Below the pieces are notes generated by a model. It was not told where the DNA came from. It made no database searches and was given only the letters and a program-made list of their open reading frames with translations. A program made the translations under genes and the position numbers. DNA of 64,000 bases, taken from NCBI RefSeq assembly GCF_004367745.1, contig NZ_CP037993.1:248001-312000 (forward strand), given 5' to 3'. Shown in pieces: positions 51,469 through 60,134 of the stretch. The DNA comes from Herbaspirillum huttiense (GTDB lineage Bacteria; Pseudomonadota; Gammaproteobacteria; Burkholderiales; Burkholderiaceae_D). Position 1 is the stretch's first letter. Each line of letters starts with the position of its first letter.

Positions 51469-52920
51469 TCAGCTCGCGCTACTGATCGCCACCCGATTGC
51501 GGCCCGCTGACTTGGCGGCATACAGGGCCTGATCGGCTTCGGCCAGGAGTTGTTCGGCTTGCGCGTGACGCTGCAAGTCGGCCTGGGCCACGCCGAGGCT
51601 GATGGTGACCATGCCGAAACGGCTGTGCGCATGCGGCAGGGCGAGCTGCTCGACGGCTGCCCGAATGCGCTCGGCCACCTTGCTCGCGCCGGCTGCATCG
51701 CTGCCCGGCAGGATCACCACGAATTCTTCGCCGCCATAGCGCGCCGCGCCGTCCTCATTGCGCGCCAGGCTGGTCCGCAGGGCGGCGGCTACCTGGGCCA
51801 GAACCAGGTCGCCGGACTGGTGGCCGTAACCATCGTTGTAGAGCTTGAAGAAATCGACATCGATGAAGATTACGCTGAGCTGCCGCAGCGTTCCCTCGCG
51901 CAGGTGCTGCCAGTGGCGCTCCATCAACTCGTCCATCGAGCGGCGGTTGATCAGTCCGGTCAGGCCATCGATGGTGGCCAGCGTGGTCAGGGTCTTTTCC
52001 GACGCATGGCGGCGCAGGAATTCACCTTGCATCGAGCGGAAGAAGGAGAGGGCGCTGAAGATCAGCAGGATGGAACCGATGATGAGGATGGCCAGCGTCT
52101 TCTGCCAGTAGTTGTAGATGTTGCTCTTGGCATAGCCGACGAAGACCACCAGGTTGGTGCCCGGCACCGCGTGAAAGGCGTACAGGCGCTCGACGCCGTC
52201 ATTGACCGACTTCCAGAAGAAGTGACCGGAGTCCTGCTTCAGGAAACTGTCGAGCATTGGTGCCGAACTCAGATTGCGGCCGACCATGGCCGGGTCATAG
52301 GGAATGCGCACATACACCGTGGCATCGCGCGAGTAGATCGACAGGATGCCGTTGTTGCCCACATCCACCCCTTCCAGCATGGAACGGAAATAGGCCAGGT
52401 CCAGCACCATCATGGCGACACCCGCGAAGTTGCCCTGCATGTCGGTGATGCGCCGGGACAGCACGACGACGAAGTAATCCTTGGCCAACTGGATGGGTTT
52501 GGAGAGGAACAGCTTGCCGGCGGGGCTGTCGGCATTCTGCTGGGCCTGGAAGAAAGGCGCATCGCTGAAATCATTGGTCAGCAGCGCCGGCGAACTGCGT
52601 GAACTGGAGATCAGCAGGCCGTTCTTGTCGAGCACGGCGGTTTCGACGATGTAGCGATTGGCTTGTCCGCCCGTAAAGAGAAACGAGCCCAGCTCGCTGC
52701 CCGACACCGGGAAATGCAGCACCTGGCGATAGCGCTCGCCGATGGAATCAAGGACCGAACAGAAGAACTCTGCGTGCCGCTGCAGGCCGCGCTGCATCAC
52801 CAGCGTGATGTTGGCCGCATGGCCGATGGCCGTTTCTTTCGCCTGCTGGTGACTCTGGTAGATGGCACCGCCGCCGAGCAGGATGGCCATCAAGACCATG
52901 ATCACCCAGCCCCTTTGCAC
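51469..52920 (-). CDS. diguanylate cyclase with periplasmic Cache sensor
   Basis: The 483-residue product has a membrane helix at the start (IMVLMAILLGGGAIY), a periplasmic dCache-like sensor at about residues 30-265 (YIVETAVLDKNGLLISSS, DAPFFQAQQNADSP, SRRITDMQGNFAGVAMM), a second helix at about 275-297 (ILIIGSILLIFSALSFF) and a GGDEF domain with the intact variant RYGGEEFVVILPG. It should make c-di-GMP in response to an extracellular small molecule. The start is uncertain: GTG 52920 is the first usual start, but a non-ATG codon slightly upstream would give a better membrane-anchor N-terminus. It is convergent with the PhaC-like gene. Confidence 0.92.
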   Translation of the reverse strand: MQRGWVIMVLMAILLGGGAIYQSHQQAKETAIGHAANITLVMQRGLQRHAEFFCSVLDSIGERYRQVLHFPVSGSELGSFLFTGGQANRYIVETAVLDKNGLLISSSRSSPALLTNDFSDAPFFQAQQNADSPAGKLFLSKPIQLAKDYFVVVLSRRITDMQGNFAGVAMMVLDLAYFRSMLEGVDVGNNGILSIYSRDATVYVRIPYDPAMVGRNLSSAPMLDSFLKQDSGHFFWKSVNDGVERLYAFHAVPGTNLVVFVGYAKSNIYNYWQKTLAILIIGSILLIFSALSFFRSMQGEFLRRHASEKTLTTLATIDGLTGLINRRSMDELMERHWQHLREGTLRQLSVIFIDVDFFKLYNDGYGHQSGDLVLAQVAAALRTSLARNEDGAARYGGEEFVVILPGSDAAGASKVAERIRAAVEQLALPHAHSRFGMVTISLGVAQADLQRHAQAEQLLAEADQALYAAKSAGRNRVAISSAS

Positions 52921-53158
52921 ATCGCGCTTCAGGATTTGAATTTTGGACTCCGGAACGTCACAGACCAGATGCGTGGCCCGTCCATTTCTGTTCCGGGAAC
53001 TGCCTCACGTGGCTATCTGCAGGAAAGGGCGAGCAGGCAGCCCCTTTTTTGGAAACGGAATATAGCAGCAAGCGCCAGTGCGCGCAGCTTCCAGGCCGTG
53101 GGATGCAGCTTGCCAACAACACGAGCGGGGAGGTCATACCAGTTGCTGCAGCGATTTC

Positions 53159-53809
53159 TCAGGCGGCAGGACTTGCAAGCACTGCTGCACCGGGTGCGGC
53201 GATCGCAATGGACGCCTTGAGGAACCACGCCAGCACCGATTCGGCGGTCTTGCCATCGACGATGTGCGGTACGCAGCGATAGGAAAAACTCACGCCCTCG
53301 CACAAGGCCATCAGCCCGATGGCGATCTCGCGCGGCGGCGCGGCCGGGGCGGTGGCGGTCAGGCGGCAGTAGGCTTCGACGAAGCGGGTGATCTGCCCGT
53401 AGCGCTGCTCCAGGAAGGTATCGAGCTGGGCGCGGAATTTCTCGTCGCGCAAGGCGATGATGCGCGCTTCCATCCACAGCAGGCTGCATTTGTCATCGCG
53501 GTACAGCGCCGAGTACTGCACTGCCAGCGCGTCGCGCAGGGCATCGGGGGCGGTCAGTTCGCCACCGAGGATGCGCTCGAAACCCCGGTCGATGCTCTCG
53601 CCTTCACGGCGCAGCAGCTCGAAGAACAGCTGCTCCTTGTCATCGAAGTTGGAGTAGAAGGCCCCGCGCGAGTATCCGGCGGCGGTGCTGATATCCTCCA
53701 CGCTGGCCTGCGCGTATCCCTTCTGCATGAACACCGCGTGCGCCGCCTCCAGCAGACGTTCCCGGGTCTGCTCACGGCTTTGCTCGCGGCTGAGTCGTTG
53801 GCGTGTCAT
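53159..53809 (-). CDS. TetR/AcrR-family repressor of the adjacent RND pump
   Basis: The 216-residue product has a TetR helix-turn-helix at about residues 10-60 (RERLLEAAHAVFMQKGYAQASVEDISTAAGYSRGAFYSNFDDKEQLF), the form typical of AcrR-like efflux regulators. The ATG at 53809 is chosen; a longer in-frame extension runs through the divergent promoter region and is rejected. It diverges from the RND operon across 142 bp, which contains the TGTAT-N4-ATACA operator candidate at 53831-53844. It should repress the pump until a substrate binds. Confidence 0.93.
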   Translation of the reverse strand: MTRQRLSREQSREQTRERLLEAAHAVFMQKGYAQASVEDISTAAGYSRGAFYSNFDDKEQLFFELLRREGESIDRGFERILGGELTAPDALRDALAVQYSALYRDDKCSLLWMEARIIALRDEKFRAQLDTFLEQRYGQITRFVEAYCRLTATAPAAPPREIAIGLMALCEGVSFSYRCVPHIVDGKTAESVLAWFLKASIAIAAPGAAVLASPAA

Positions 53810-53830
53810 GGGGCTGGATTCTAACACTGT

Positions 53831-53844
53831 TGTATTCGGATACA
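53831..53844. promoter_or_regulatory. operator candidate TGTAT-N4-ATACA between tetR and the RND operon
   Basis: A perfect 5+5 bp inverted repeat with a four-base spacer lies 22 bp upstream of the tetR start and about 107 bp upstream of the pump operon. It is the only strong symmetric element in the divergent region and is placed to control both directions. Confidence 0.6.
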
Positions 53845-53951
53845 GGATTGCATTTGAATTCACATGTGCATTAGAATCGCTGAACTTTTGTAAAGATGCG
53901 GAGCGCGCCGCGGTCCGACACCTGACACCACCCTTTCCCGAAAGGAATGCT

Positions 53952-55115
53952 GTGAAGCCAGTCTCCCGTCCGTGTTCCGGCCGTCTTTCCACGTCTCGTT
54001 CGGCCCCTCGCCGCGTTCCGCTGGCGCGCATGGCGCTGCTGGCGATTCCCTTCACGTTGTTGCTCTCGGCCTGCAGCAAGCCGGCCCCGGTCGCCGATGC
54101 CCCGCGCGAAGTGGTGGTGCTGCAGGCGCAGGAACGCGGCAGCACCCGGCCGCTGCACCTGCCGGCCGAAGTGCAGTCGCGCTATGTAACCTCGCTCTCC
54201 TTCCGCGTGGCCGGCCAGTTGGTGGAACGCCGCGTGCATCTGGGTGACGCCGTGCGCAAGGGCCAGGTGCTGGCGCGTCTCGATCCCTCGGACGCCGACC
54301 AGAATGCCGCCTCGGCGCGCGCCGAACTGGCCTCCGCCCGCCAGCATCTGGATGCAGCGGAGAAGCAGTTGCAGCGTGACACCGCACAAGCCGCCGAACA
54401 GCTCATCAGCGCCCAGCAACTGGAGCAGAGCCAGGATGCGCATGCCGCCGCGCTGTCGCAATTCAAGGCTGCGCAGGCCCGTGCCTCGGTGGCCGGCAAC
54501 CAGCGCGACTACACCACCCTGGTGGCCCAGCATGATGGGGTCATCAGCGCCGAGCAGGCCAATACCGGTGACGTGTTGAGTGCGGGCCAGCCGGTTTATT
54601 CGCTCGCCTGGTCGGGCGCAGTGGACGTGGTCACCGATGTCGCGGACCGCCAGCTGGCCGGCCTGCAGCCCGGTGCCGCCGCCGAGGTCACGCTGGCGGC
54701 CCTGCCCGGCAAGAGCTACAAGGGCCGCGTGCGCGAGGTCAGCCCGGCGGCCGATCCGCAAAGCCGCACCTTCCGCATCAAGGTCACGCTGGAACAGCCG
54801 GACGCCAGCGTGCGCCTCGGCATGACCGGTGAAGTGAAGATCACACCGGCCGACACGGCACAGGGCCAGGTGCTGCTGCTCCCGGCCACCGCCCTGTTCC
54901 ATCAAGGCGGCAAGCCTGCGGTATGGATCGTGGGCAACGAGGGCAAGCTGGAACTGCGTCCGGTCACCGTCGCGGCCTACGGCGAGCGCAGCATCTCGCT
55001 CTCGCAAGGCGTGGCCACACAGGACAAGGTGGTGGTGCAGGGCGTGCATACCCTCACCGCGGGTGAGAAGGTCAAGCCGGTCGCCCCGCTGCACGCCGAG
55101 GACTTCGCCCTATGA
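53952..55115 (+). CDS. RND efflux periplasmic adaptor (membrane fusion protein), lipoprotein
   Basis: The 387-residue product starts at GTG 53952, five bases after AAGGA. It has a lipoprotein signal ending LLLSACSKP and then the adaptor fold: a lipoyl half (LSFRVAGQLVERRVHLGDAVRKGQVLARLDPSDA), a coiled-coil hairpin (residues about 120-185, rich in Ala and Gln), the second lipoyl half (GVISAEQANTGDVLSAGQPVYSL), and the beta-barrel with SPAADPQSRTFRIKVTLE. It bridges the inner-membrane pump and outer-membrane channel. It overlaps the next gene by four bases (ATGA). Confidence 0.94.
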   Translation: MKPVSRPCSGRLSTSRSAPRRVPLARMALLAIPFTLLLSACSKPAPVADAPREVVVLQAQERGSTRPLHLPAEVQSRYVTSLSFRVAGQLVERRVHLGDAVRKGQVLARLDPSDADQNAASARAELASARQHLDAAEKQLQRDTAQAAEQLISAQQLEQSQDAHAAALSQFKAAQARASVAGNQRDYTTLVAQHDGVISAEQANTGDVLSAGQPVYSLAWSGAVDVVTDVADRQLAGLQPGAAAEVTLAALPGKSYKGRVREVSPAADPQSRTFRIKVTLEQPDASVRLGMTGEVKITPADTAQGQVLLLPATALFHQGGKPAVWIVGNEGKLELRPVTVAAYGERSISLSQGVATQDKVVVQGVHTLTAGEKVKPVAPLHAEDFAL

Positions 55116-58100
55116 GCGCGCCCGGCCGTTTCAATCTCTCCGCCTGGACCCTGCAGCATCAGGCGCTGGTGACTTTCATCCTGGCGCTGGTGACGCTGCT
55201 GGGCATCGGTTCCTACTCGCGCCTGTCGCAATCGGAAGACCCGCCCTTCACCTTCAAGGTGATGGTGATCCAGACCGACTGGCCCGGTGCCACCGCGCGC
55301 CAGGTGCAGGAGCAGATCACCGACCGCATCGCCCGCAAGCTGCAGGAGACGCCCGACGTGGATTTCCTGCGCAGCTATTCGCGCGCAGGGCAGTCGCAGC
55401 TCTTCTTCACCATCAAGGACACGGCCCCGGCCTCGCAGGTGCCGCAGACCTGGTACCAGGTGCGCAAGAAAGTCGGCGACGTTGCGGCGACCTTGCCACA
55501 GGGCGTCAGGGGCCCTTACTTCAATGACGAGTTCGGGGACGTCTACACCAACATCTACGCCCTGGCCGGCGATGGCTTCACGCCTGCACAGCTGCGCGAC
55601 TATGCCGACCAGCTGCGCGGCGAACTGCTGCATGTACCGGGCGTGGCCAAGATCGATTACTTCGGCGAGCGCCAGGAACGCATCTACATCGACATCGGCA
55701 ATACCCGCATGACGCGCCTGGGCATCAGCCCGCAGCGACTGGCCGACGCCATCGGCGGGCAGAATGCGGTGGTGCCGGGCGGCCTCATCACCACCAGCAG
55801 TGACCGCGTCTACGTGCGTCCCACCGGCCAGTTCGACAACCTGCGCGCGCTGGAAGACAAGATCATCCACGTCAACAACCGCAACTTCCGCCTGGGCGAC
55901 ATCGCCACCATCACGCGCGGCTACGACGAACCGCAGGAACAGGAGATGCGCGCCAACGGCCAGCCGGTGCTGGGCATCGGCGTGACCATGCAGCCGGGCG
56001 GCGACGTGATCCGCCTGGGCAAGGCGCTGGACGAGCGAACTGAACAATTGCGCAAGCGCCTGCCTGCCGGGCTCACGCTGACGGCAGTGTCGAGCATGCC
56101 GCATGCGGTGGAAAAATCGGTAGATGACTTTTTGGAAGCCGTGGCCGAAGCGGTCGCCATCGTGCTGGTGGTGAGCCTGGTATCGCTGGGCATCCGCACC
56201 GGCATGGTGGTGGTCATCTCGATTCCCATCGTGCTGGCGGTGACGTCGCTGTTCATGTACCTGTTCGACATCGGCCTGCACAAGGTTTCCTTGGGTACGC
56301 TGGTGCTGGCGCTGGGTTTGCTGGTGGATGACGCCATCATCGCCGTCGAGATGATGGCGGTGAAACTGGAACAAGGCTGGAACCGCCGCCGCGCCGCGGC
56401 CTTCGCCTACACCAGCACGGCCTTCCCGATGCTGACCGGCACTCTGGTGACGGTGGCCGGCTTCCTGCCGATTGCGCTGGCCAAGTCGGGGACCGGCGAA
56501 TACACGCGATCCATTTTCGAGGTCTCGGCCATTGCGCTGCTGTTGTCCTGGCTGGCGGCGGTGGTGCTCATTCCACTGCTGGGCTATCACATGCTCAAGG
56601 AAAAGCCGGGCGCGCTCACCGATGAACAGATCGCCGCCAATCCGCATGCCGGCCATGATGAGGAAGACCACGATCACCCCATCTACCAGACCCGCATCTA
56701 CACCTGGCTGCGCCGTTCGGTGGCCTGGTGCGTGGCCTTCCGCGGCCGCGTGGTGATCGCCACCACGGTGCTCTTCATCGCTTCCCTGGCGGCCTTTGCG
56801 CTGGTGCCGCAGCAATTCTTCCCCAGCTCCGACCGCCCTGAATTGCTGATCGACTTGCACCTGCCGGAGCGCGCCTCCTTTGAAGCCACCCAGCGCGAGG
56901 CGGTGCGCATGGAAGCGCTGCTCAAGGATCGCCCGCAGATCGACCACGTGGTCAGTTTCGTCGGGGTCGGTGCGCCGCGCTTCTACCTGCCGTTGGATCA
57001 GCAACTGGCCAGCCCCAACTTCGCGCAATTCGTGGTCACCGCCAAGTCGGTGGAAGATCGCGAGGCCTTGGCCCGCGCGCTGGAAGAGCCGCTGCGCAAG
57101 CAGTTCAGCGGGGCACGCACGCGCATGACCCGACTGGAGAACGGCCCGCCGGTGGGCTTCCCGGTGCAGTTCCGCATCAGTGGCGAACAGATTCCCAAGG
57201 TGCGTGCCATCGCCGAACAGGTGGCGGCCGAATTGCGCAAGGAGAGCCGCGCCACCAACATCCAGTTCGACTGGGATGAGCCGGCTCAGCGTTCGGTGTC
57301 CTTCGAGATCGACCAGAAGCGTGCCGGCGAACTGGGGTTGAGCAGCCAGCAGATTGCCAATTTCCTGGCGATGCAATTGTCGGGCTTCACGGTGACTCAA
57401 TACCGCGAACGCGACAAACTCATCGGCGTCGACCTGCGGGCCCCGCGCAGCGAGCGGGTTGATCCGTCGCGCCTGGCCACCTTGTCCATGCCGACCGCCA
57501 ACGGCCCGGTGCCGCTGGCCGCGCTCGGCCAGTTCCACAATACGCTGGAATACGGCGTGATCTGGGAGCGTGATCGCCAACCGACGATCACCGTATTGGC
57601 TGACGTGCGCGCCGGCGTGCAGGGTATCGATGTCACCAATGACGTCAACCGCAAGCTTGATGCGCTGCGTGGCGAGCTGCCGGTGGGCTATCGCATCGAC
57701 GTCGGCGGACCCGTGGAAGAGAATGCCAAGGCGCAATCCTCGATCTCGGCGCAGATGCCGCTGATGATCATTGCCGTGCTGCTGTTGCTGATGGTGCAGT
57801 TGCAGAGTTTCGGCCGCACTCTGATGGTGGTCATGACCGCACCGCTCGGATTGATCGGCGTGGTGGGCGCACTGCTGCTGTTCGGCCAGCCCTTCGGCTT
57901 CGTCGCCATGCTGGGTACCATCGCCATGCTGGGCATCATCATGCGCAACTCGGTGATCCTGGTGGACCAGATCGAGCAGGACATCGCCGCAGGACGTGGC
58001 CGCTTCGATGCAATCGTCGGAGCCACCGTGCGCCGCTTCCGTCCGATCACGCTGACTGCGGCGGCGGCCGTGCTGGCGCTGATTCCGCTGTTGCGCAGCA

Positions 58101-58255
58101 ACTTCTTCGGTCCGATGGCCACTGCCCTGATGGGCGGTATCACCATCGCCACCATCCTGACCCTGTTCTACCTGCCGGCGCTGTATGCGCTGTGCTACCG
58201 GGTCAAGCCGGATGAAACCCATCACCGCGACCACGCCGCGCAAGGGAGCCACTGA
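55112..58255 (+). CDS. RND efflux pump permease, AcrB/TriC-like
   Basis: The 1047-residue product is an RND transporter with 12 membrane helices and two large periplasmic loops. It starts with a soluble N-terminus (SAPGRFNLSAWTLQHQ) and helix 1. The proton-relay Asp pair is in LALGLLVDDAIIAVEMM (helix 4), and PSSDRPELLIDLHLP and GTIAMLGIIMRNSVILVDQI are family marks. A histidine- and acid-rich stretch, NPHAGHDEEDHDHP, lies in the cytoplasmic loop between the two halves. The type (MexK/TriC-like) exports hydrophobic compounds or drugs; the substrate is not readable. It overlaps both neighbours. Confidence 0.95.
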   Translation: MSAPGRFNLSAWTLQHQALVTFILALVTLLGIGSYSRLSQSEDPPFTFKVMVIQTDWPGATARQVQEQITDRIARKLQETPDVDFLRSYSRAGQSQLFFTIKDTAPASQVPQTWYQVRKKVGDVAATLPQGVRGPYFNDEFGDVYTNIYALAGDGFTPAQLRDYADQLRGELLHVPGVAKIDYFGERQERIYIDIGNTRMTRLGISPQRLADAIGGQNAVVPGGLITTSSDRVYVRPTGQFDNLRALEDKIIHVNNRNFRLGDIATITRGYDEPQEQEMRANGQPVLGIGVTMQPGGDVIRLGKALDERTEQLRKRLPAGLTLTAVSSMPHAVEKSVDDFLEAVAEAVAIVLVVSLVSLGIRTGMVVVISIPIVLAVTSLFMYLFDIGLHKVSLGTLVLALGLLVDDAIIAVEMMAVKLEQGWNRRRAAAFAYTSTAFPMLTGTLVTVAGFLPIALAKSGTGEYTRSIFEVSAIALLLSWLAAVVLIPLLGYHMLKEKPGALTDEQIAANPHAGHDEEDHDHPIYQTRIYTWLRRSVAWCVAFRGRVVIATTVLFIASLAAFALVPQQFFPSSDRPELLIDLHLPERASFEATQREAVRMEALLKDRPQIDHVVSFVGVGAPRFYLPLDQQLASPNFAQFVVTAKSVEDREALARALEEPLRKQFSGARTRMTRLENGPPVGFPVQFRISGEQIPKVRAIAEQVAAELRKESRATNIQFDWDEPAQRSVSFEIDQKRAGELGLSSQQIANFLAMQLSGFTVTQYRERDKLIGVDLRAPRSERVDPSRLATLSMPTANGPVPLAALGQFHNTLEYGVIWERDRQPTITVLADVRAGVQGIDVTNDVNRKLDALRGELPVGYRIDVGGPVEENAKAQSSISAQMPLMIIAVLLLLMVQLQSFGRTLMVVMTAPLGLIGVVGALLLFGQPFGFVAMLGTIAMLGIIMRNSVILVDQIEQDIAAGRGRFDAIVGATVRRFRPITLTAAAAVLALIPLLRSNFFGPMATALMGGITIATILTLFYLPALYALCYRVKPDETHHRDHAAQGSH

Positions 58256-59730
58256 TGAGCGCCGTTCGTTTGATGTTCGCCCCGCAGGTGCGCCCTCTGG
58301 CGCTGGCCGCCGCACTGCTGCTGTCGGGTTGCGCCCTGGGCCCGACCGGCGAAGCACCGGCCATGCCGCAACCGGTCCACTACGCCGCCGAGGCCACCCC
58401 GGCCACGCTGGGTCCGCAGGAGGCGCGCCAGACCTTCGTACTGGGCCAGCGCAGCGTGCCGCAATGGTGGCGCGCCTTCGGTTCGGCGGATTTGTCCGCC
58501 TGGGTCGAGGAGGCGCTGCGCAGCAATCATTCGCTGGCTGAAGCGGATCGCAACCTGGCCAGTGCGCGCCTGCAATTGCGTGCGCAGATCGATGAATCGC
58601 TGTGGCCGACCATCGACGCGGTCGGCCAGGCCCAGCGCCAGCGCGCCCTGGGTCTGCCCAATCTTGGCCCGACCACCAACCTGTACAACGTCTTCGCCGG
58701 CCAGATCCGCGCCAGCTATACCTTCGACCTGTTCGGCGTGGAGCGCTTCGCCAACTCGGCGCTGGCCGCCCAGGTCGATGCCCAGTCCTACCAGTTCGAT
58801 GCGGCACGCCGCGCGGTAGCGGCCAATGTGGTCATCACGGCCATCAATGCCGCCTCCCTGCGCGCGCAGGTGGCCGACACCGAGCGCCTGGTGGCGCTGG
58901 CCGATGCCGACGTGGGGGAATTGCAGCGGCGTCTGGCGCTCGGTGCCGTCTCCAATGACGATGTCCTGTCCGCGCGCGCCAGTGCGCAATCGCTGCGCGC
59001 CAGCCTGCCCGCCCTGAAAGCGCAATGGCAGGGCGCACGTCACGCGCTGGCGGTGCTGATGGGCCGCACGCCGGATGCCGCGCCGGCCGATCTCGACATC
59101 ACGCGCCTGAAGCTGCCCGAGCAGGTGCCGATGACGGTGCCTTCCGAATTGCTGAAACAGCGCCCCGACATTCTCGCGGCCGATGCCGCATTGAAGGTGG
59201 CGGCCGCACAGCAGGCGCTGGCGACAGCGGAGATGTTCCCCAGCCTGTCCATCAGCGCATCGTTCGGCCAGTCCGGTTTCTCCTGGGCCAAGGCCACCAG
59301 CGGTGCGGGAGCCGTGTGGGGTCTGGGCGCATCGCTGACGCAGCCGCTGTTCCATGGCGGTGCCCTGCGCGCCAAGCGCGATGCCAGCAAGGAAGCCTAC
59401 CTCGCGGCCGAGGCGCATTATCGCCAGACCGTGTTGAATGCTTTCCAGAACGTGGCCGATAGTCTGGTGGCCTTGACGCAGGATGCCGACGCCTTGCAGG
59501 CCTCGGCGGCGGCACGCGCGGCCACCGAGCAGGGCTGGCGCAATGCGCAGCGGCGCGCGCAACTGGGCGCTTATCCGGCCAGTGCAGCGCGGGCCGGCGA
59601 ACGCCAGTATCTCAATGCGAAGCTGGGCGAAATTCGCGCAACTGCCAGCCGCATGAACGATACGGCCACGCTGTATCAGGCCATGGGCGTAGGGCTGGAC
59701 GCGCCCCGGCAGCAGGCGGCCCAGCCCTGA
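58255..59730 (+). CDS. outer-membrane efflux channel, NodT/OprM-type lipoprotein
   Basis: The 491-residue product has a lipoprotein signal ending LLLSGCALGP, then two repeated outer-membrane-factor halves with WWRAFGSADLSAWVEEALRSNHSL, ASYTFDLFGVERFANSA and the second-half LLKQRPDILAADAALKVAAAQ. It is the TolC-like trimeric exit duct of the pump. Its ATG overlaps the permease stop (TGATG), so the three pump genes form one coupled operon. Length is typical of the NodT group. Confidence 0.94.
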   Translation: MSAVRLMFAPQVRPLALAAALLLSGCALGPTGEAPAMPQPVHYAAEATPATLGPQEARQTFVLGQRSVPQWWRAFGSADLSAWVEEALRSNHSLAEADRNLASARLQLRAQIDESLWPTIDAVGQAQRQRALGLPNLGPTTNLYNVFAGQIRASYTFDLFGVERFANSALAAQVDAQSYQFDAARRAVAANVVITAINAASLRAQVADTERLVALADADVGELQRRLALGAVSNDDVLSARASAQSLRASLPALKAQWQGARHALAVLMGRTPDAAPADLDITRLKLPEQVPMTVPSELLKQRPDILAADAALKVAAAQQALATAEMFPSLSISASFGQSGFSWAKATSGAGAVWGLGASLTQPLFHGGALRAKRDASKEAYLAAEAHYRQTVLNAFQNVADSLVALTQDADALQASAAARAATEQGWRNAQRRAQLGAYPASAARAGERQYLNAKLGEIRATASRMNDTATLYQAMGVGLDAPRQQAAQP

Positions 59731-59740
59731 GGATCGCGCA

Positions 59741-59779
59741 GTTCAGCCACCGGTGTACTGGTGGAACAGGTGGCTGAAC
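59741..59779. repeat. 11 bp inverted repeat at the 3' end of the 48-residue peptide gene
   Basis: GTTCAGCCACC (59741-59751) is the exact reverse complement of GGTGGCTGAAC (59769-59779), with a 17-base loop. It lies between the pump operon and the convergent small gene and covers the last codons of the latter. It may work as a terminator-like structure for both, although no T run follows. Confidence 0.55.
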
Positions 59780-59889
59780 AGCCGCGTCAGGTCCTTGAAC
59801 AGCATCGCCCCGCCGCGTCCGGCGTGGGCCTCGACAGTCATGCTCAACATGCCGATGAATACGGCCAGGCGCAGGGTGGTGGTATGCAT
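59743..59889 (-). CDS. 48-residue secreted peptide
   Basis: The frame starts at ATG 59889, six bases after a near-perfect AAGGAG. The product has a signal peptide, MHTTTLRLAVFIGMLSMTVEA, likely cleaved after AHA, leaving about 25 residues (GRGGAMLFKDLTRLFSHLFH and five more). The mature part is amphipathic, with basic residues and a F/L-rich helix, ending YTGG. It might be a periplasmic or secreted peptide. I know no family. An in-frame start 12 codons upstream is less likely. It is convergent with the pump operon and divergent from the lipoprotein gene. Confidence 0.65.
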   Translation of the reverse strand: MHTTTLRLAVFIGMLSMTVEAHAGRGGAMLFKDLTRLFSHLFHQYTGG

Positions 59890-59970
59890 GATGTTCTCCT
59901 TGGGTTGCGGTGTCGATGGAGACATCGTGCGCCGCTGCCATCACGGCCGTATGTCAAAAAACCACGCGCG

Positions 59971-59986
59971 TATTTCAGCTGAAATA
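59971..59986. promoter_or_regulatory. perfect 16 bp palindrome TATTTCAGCTGAAATA
   Basis: This perfect palindrome lies in the 245 bp divergent region between the 48-residue peptide gene and the lipoprotein gene. It is flanked by AT-rich sequence (ATATTTTC on one side). It is a strong candidate operator. A possible -10 (TATATT at 60037-60042) for the lipoprotein gene lies 50 bp further. Confidence 0.6.
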
Positions 59987-60134
59987 TTTTCTTTTTCCTG
60001 TCAGTGATTCGTCAGTCACGCGACGCGCAGCTCGGCTATATTCTCGCTGGATGGCAGGCCTGAGGCCCGCCATCGAGGGATGCGACAACGAGAACGACAA
60101 CACGCGCGGGCGCGCAAGGAACATCGGGGATTTC

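Noticed and set aside
54977-58807. A 1276-codon open frame on the minus strand opposite the RND permease
   Set aside because: It is antisense to a clear pump gene, has low-complexity Arg/His/Gln-rich translation and no ribosome-binding site. Long antisense frames are expected in GC-rich, third-position-biased genes.
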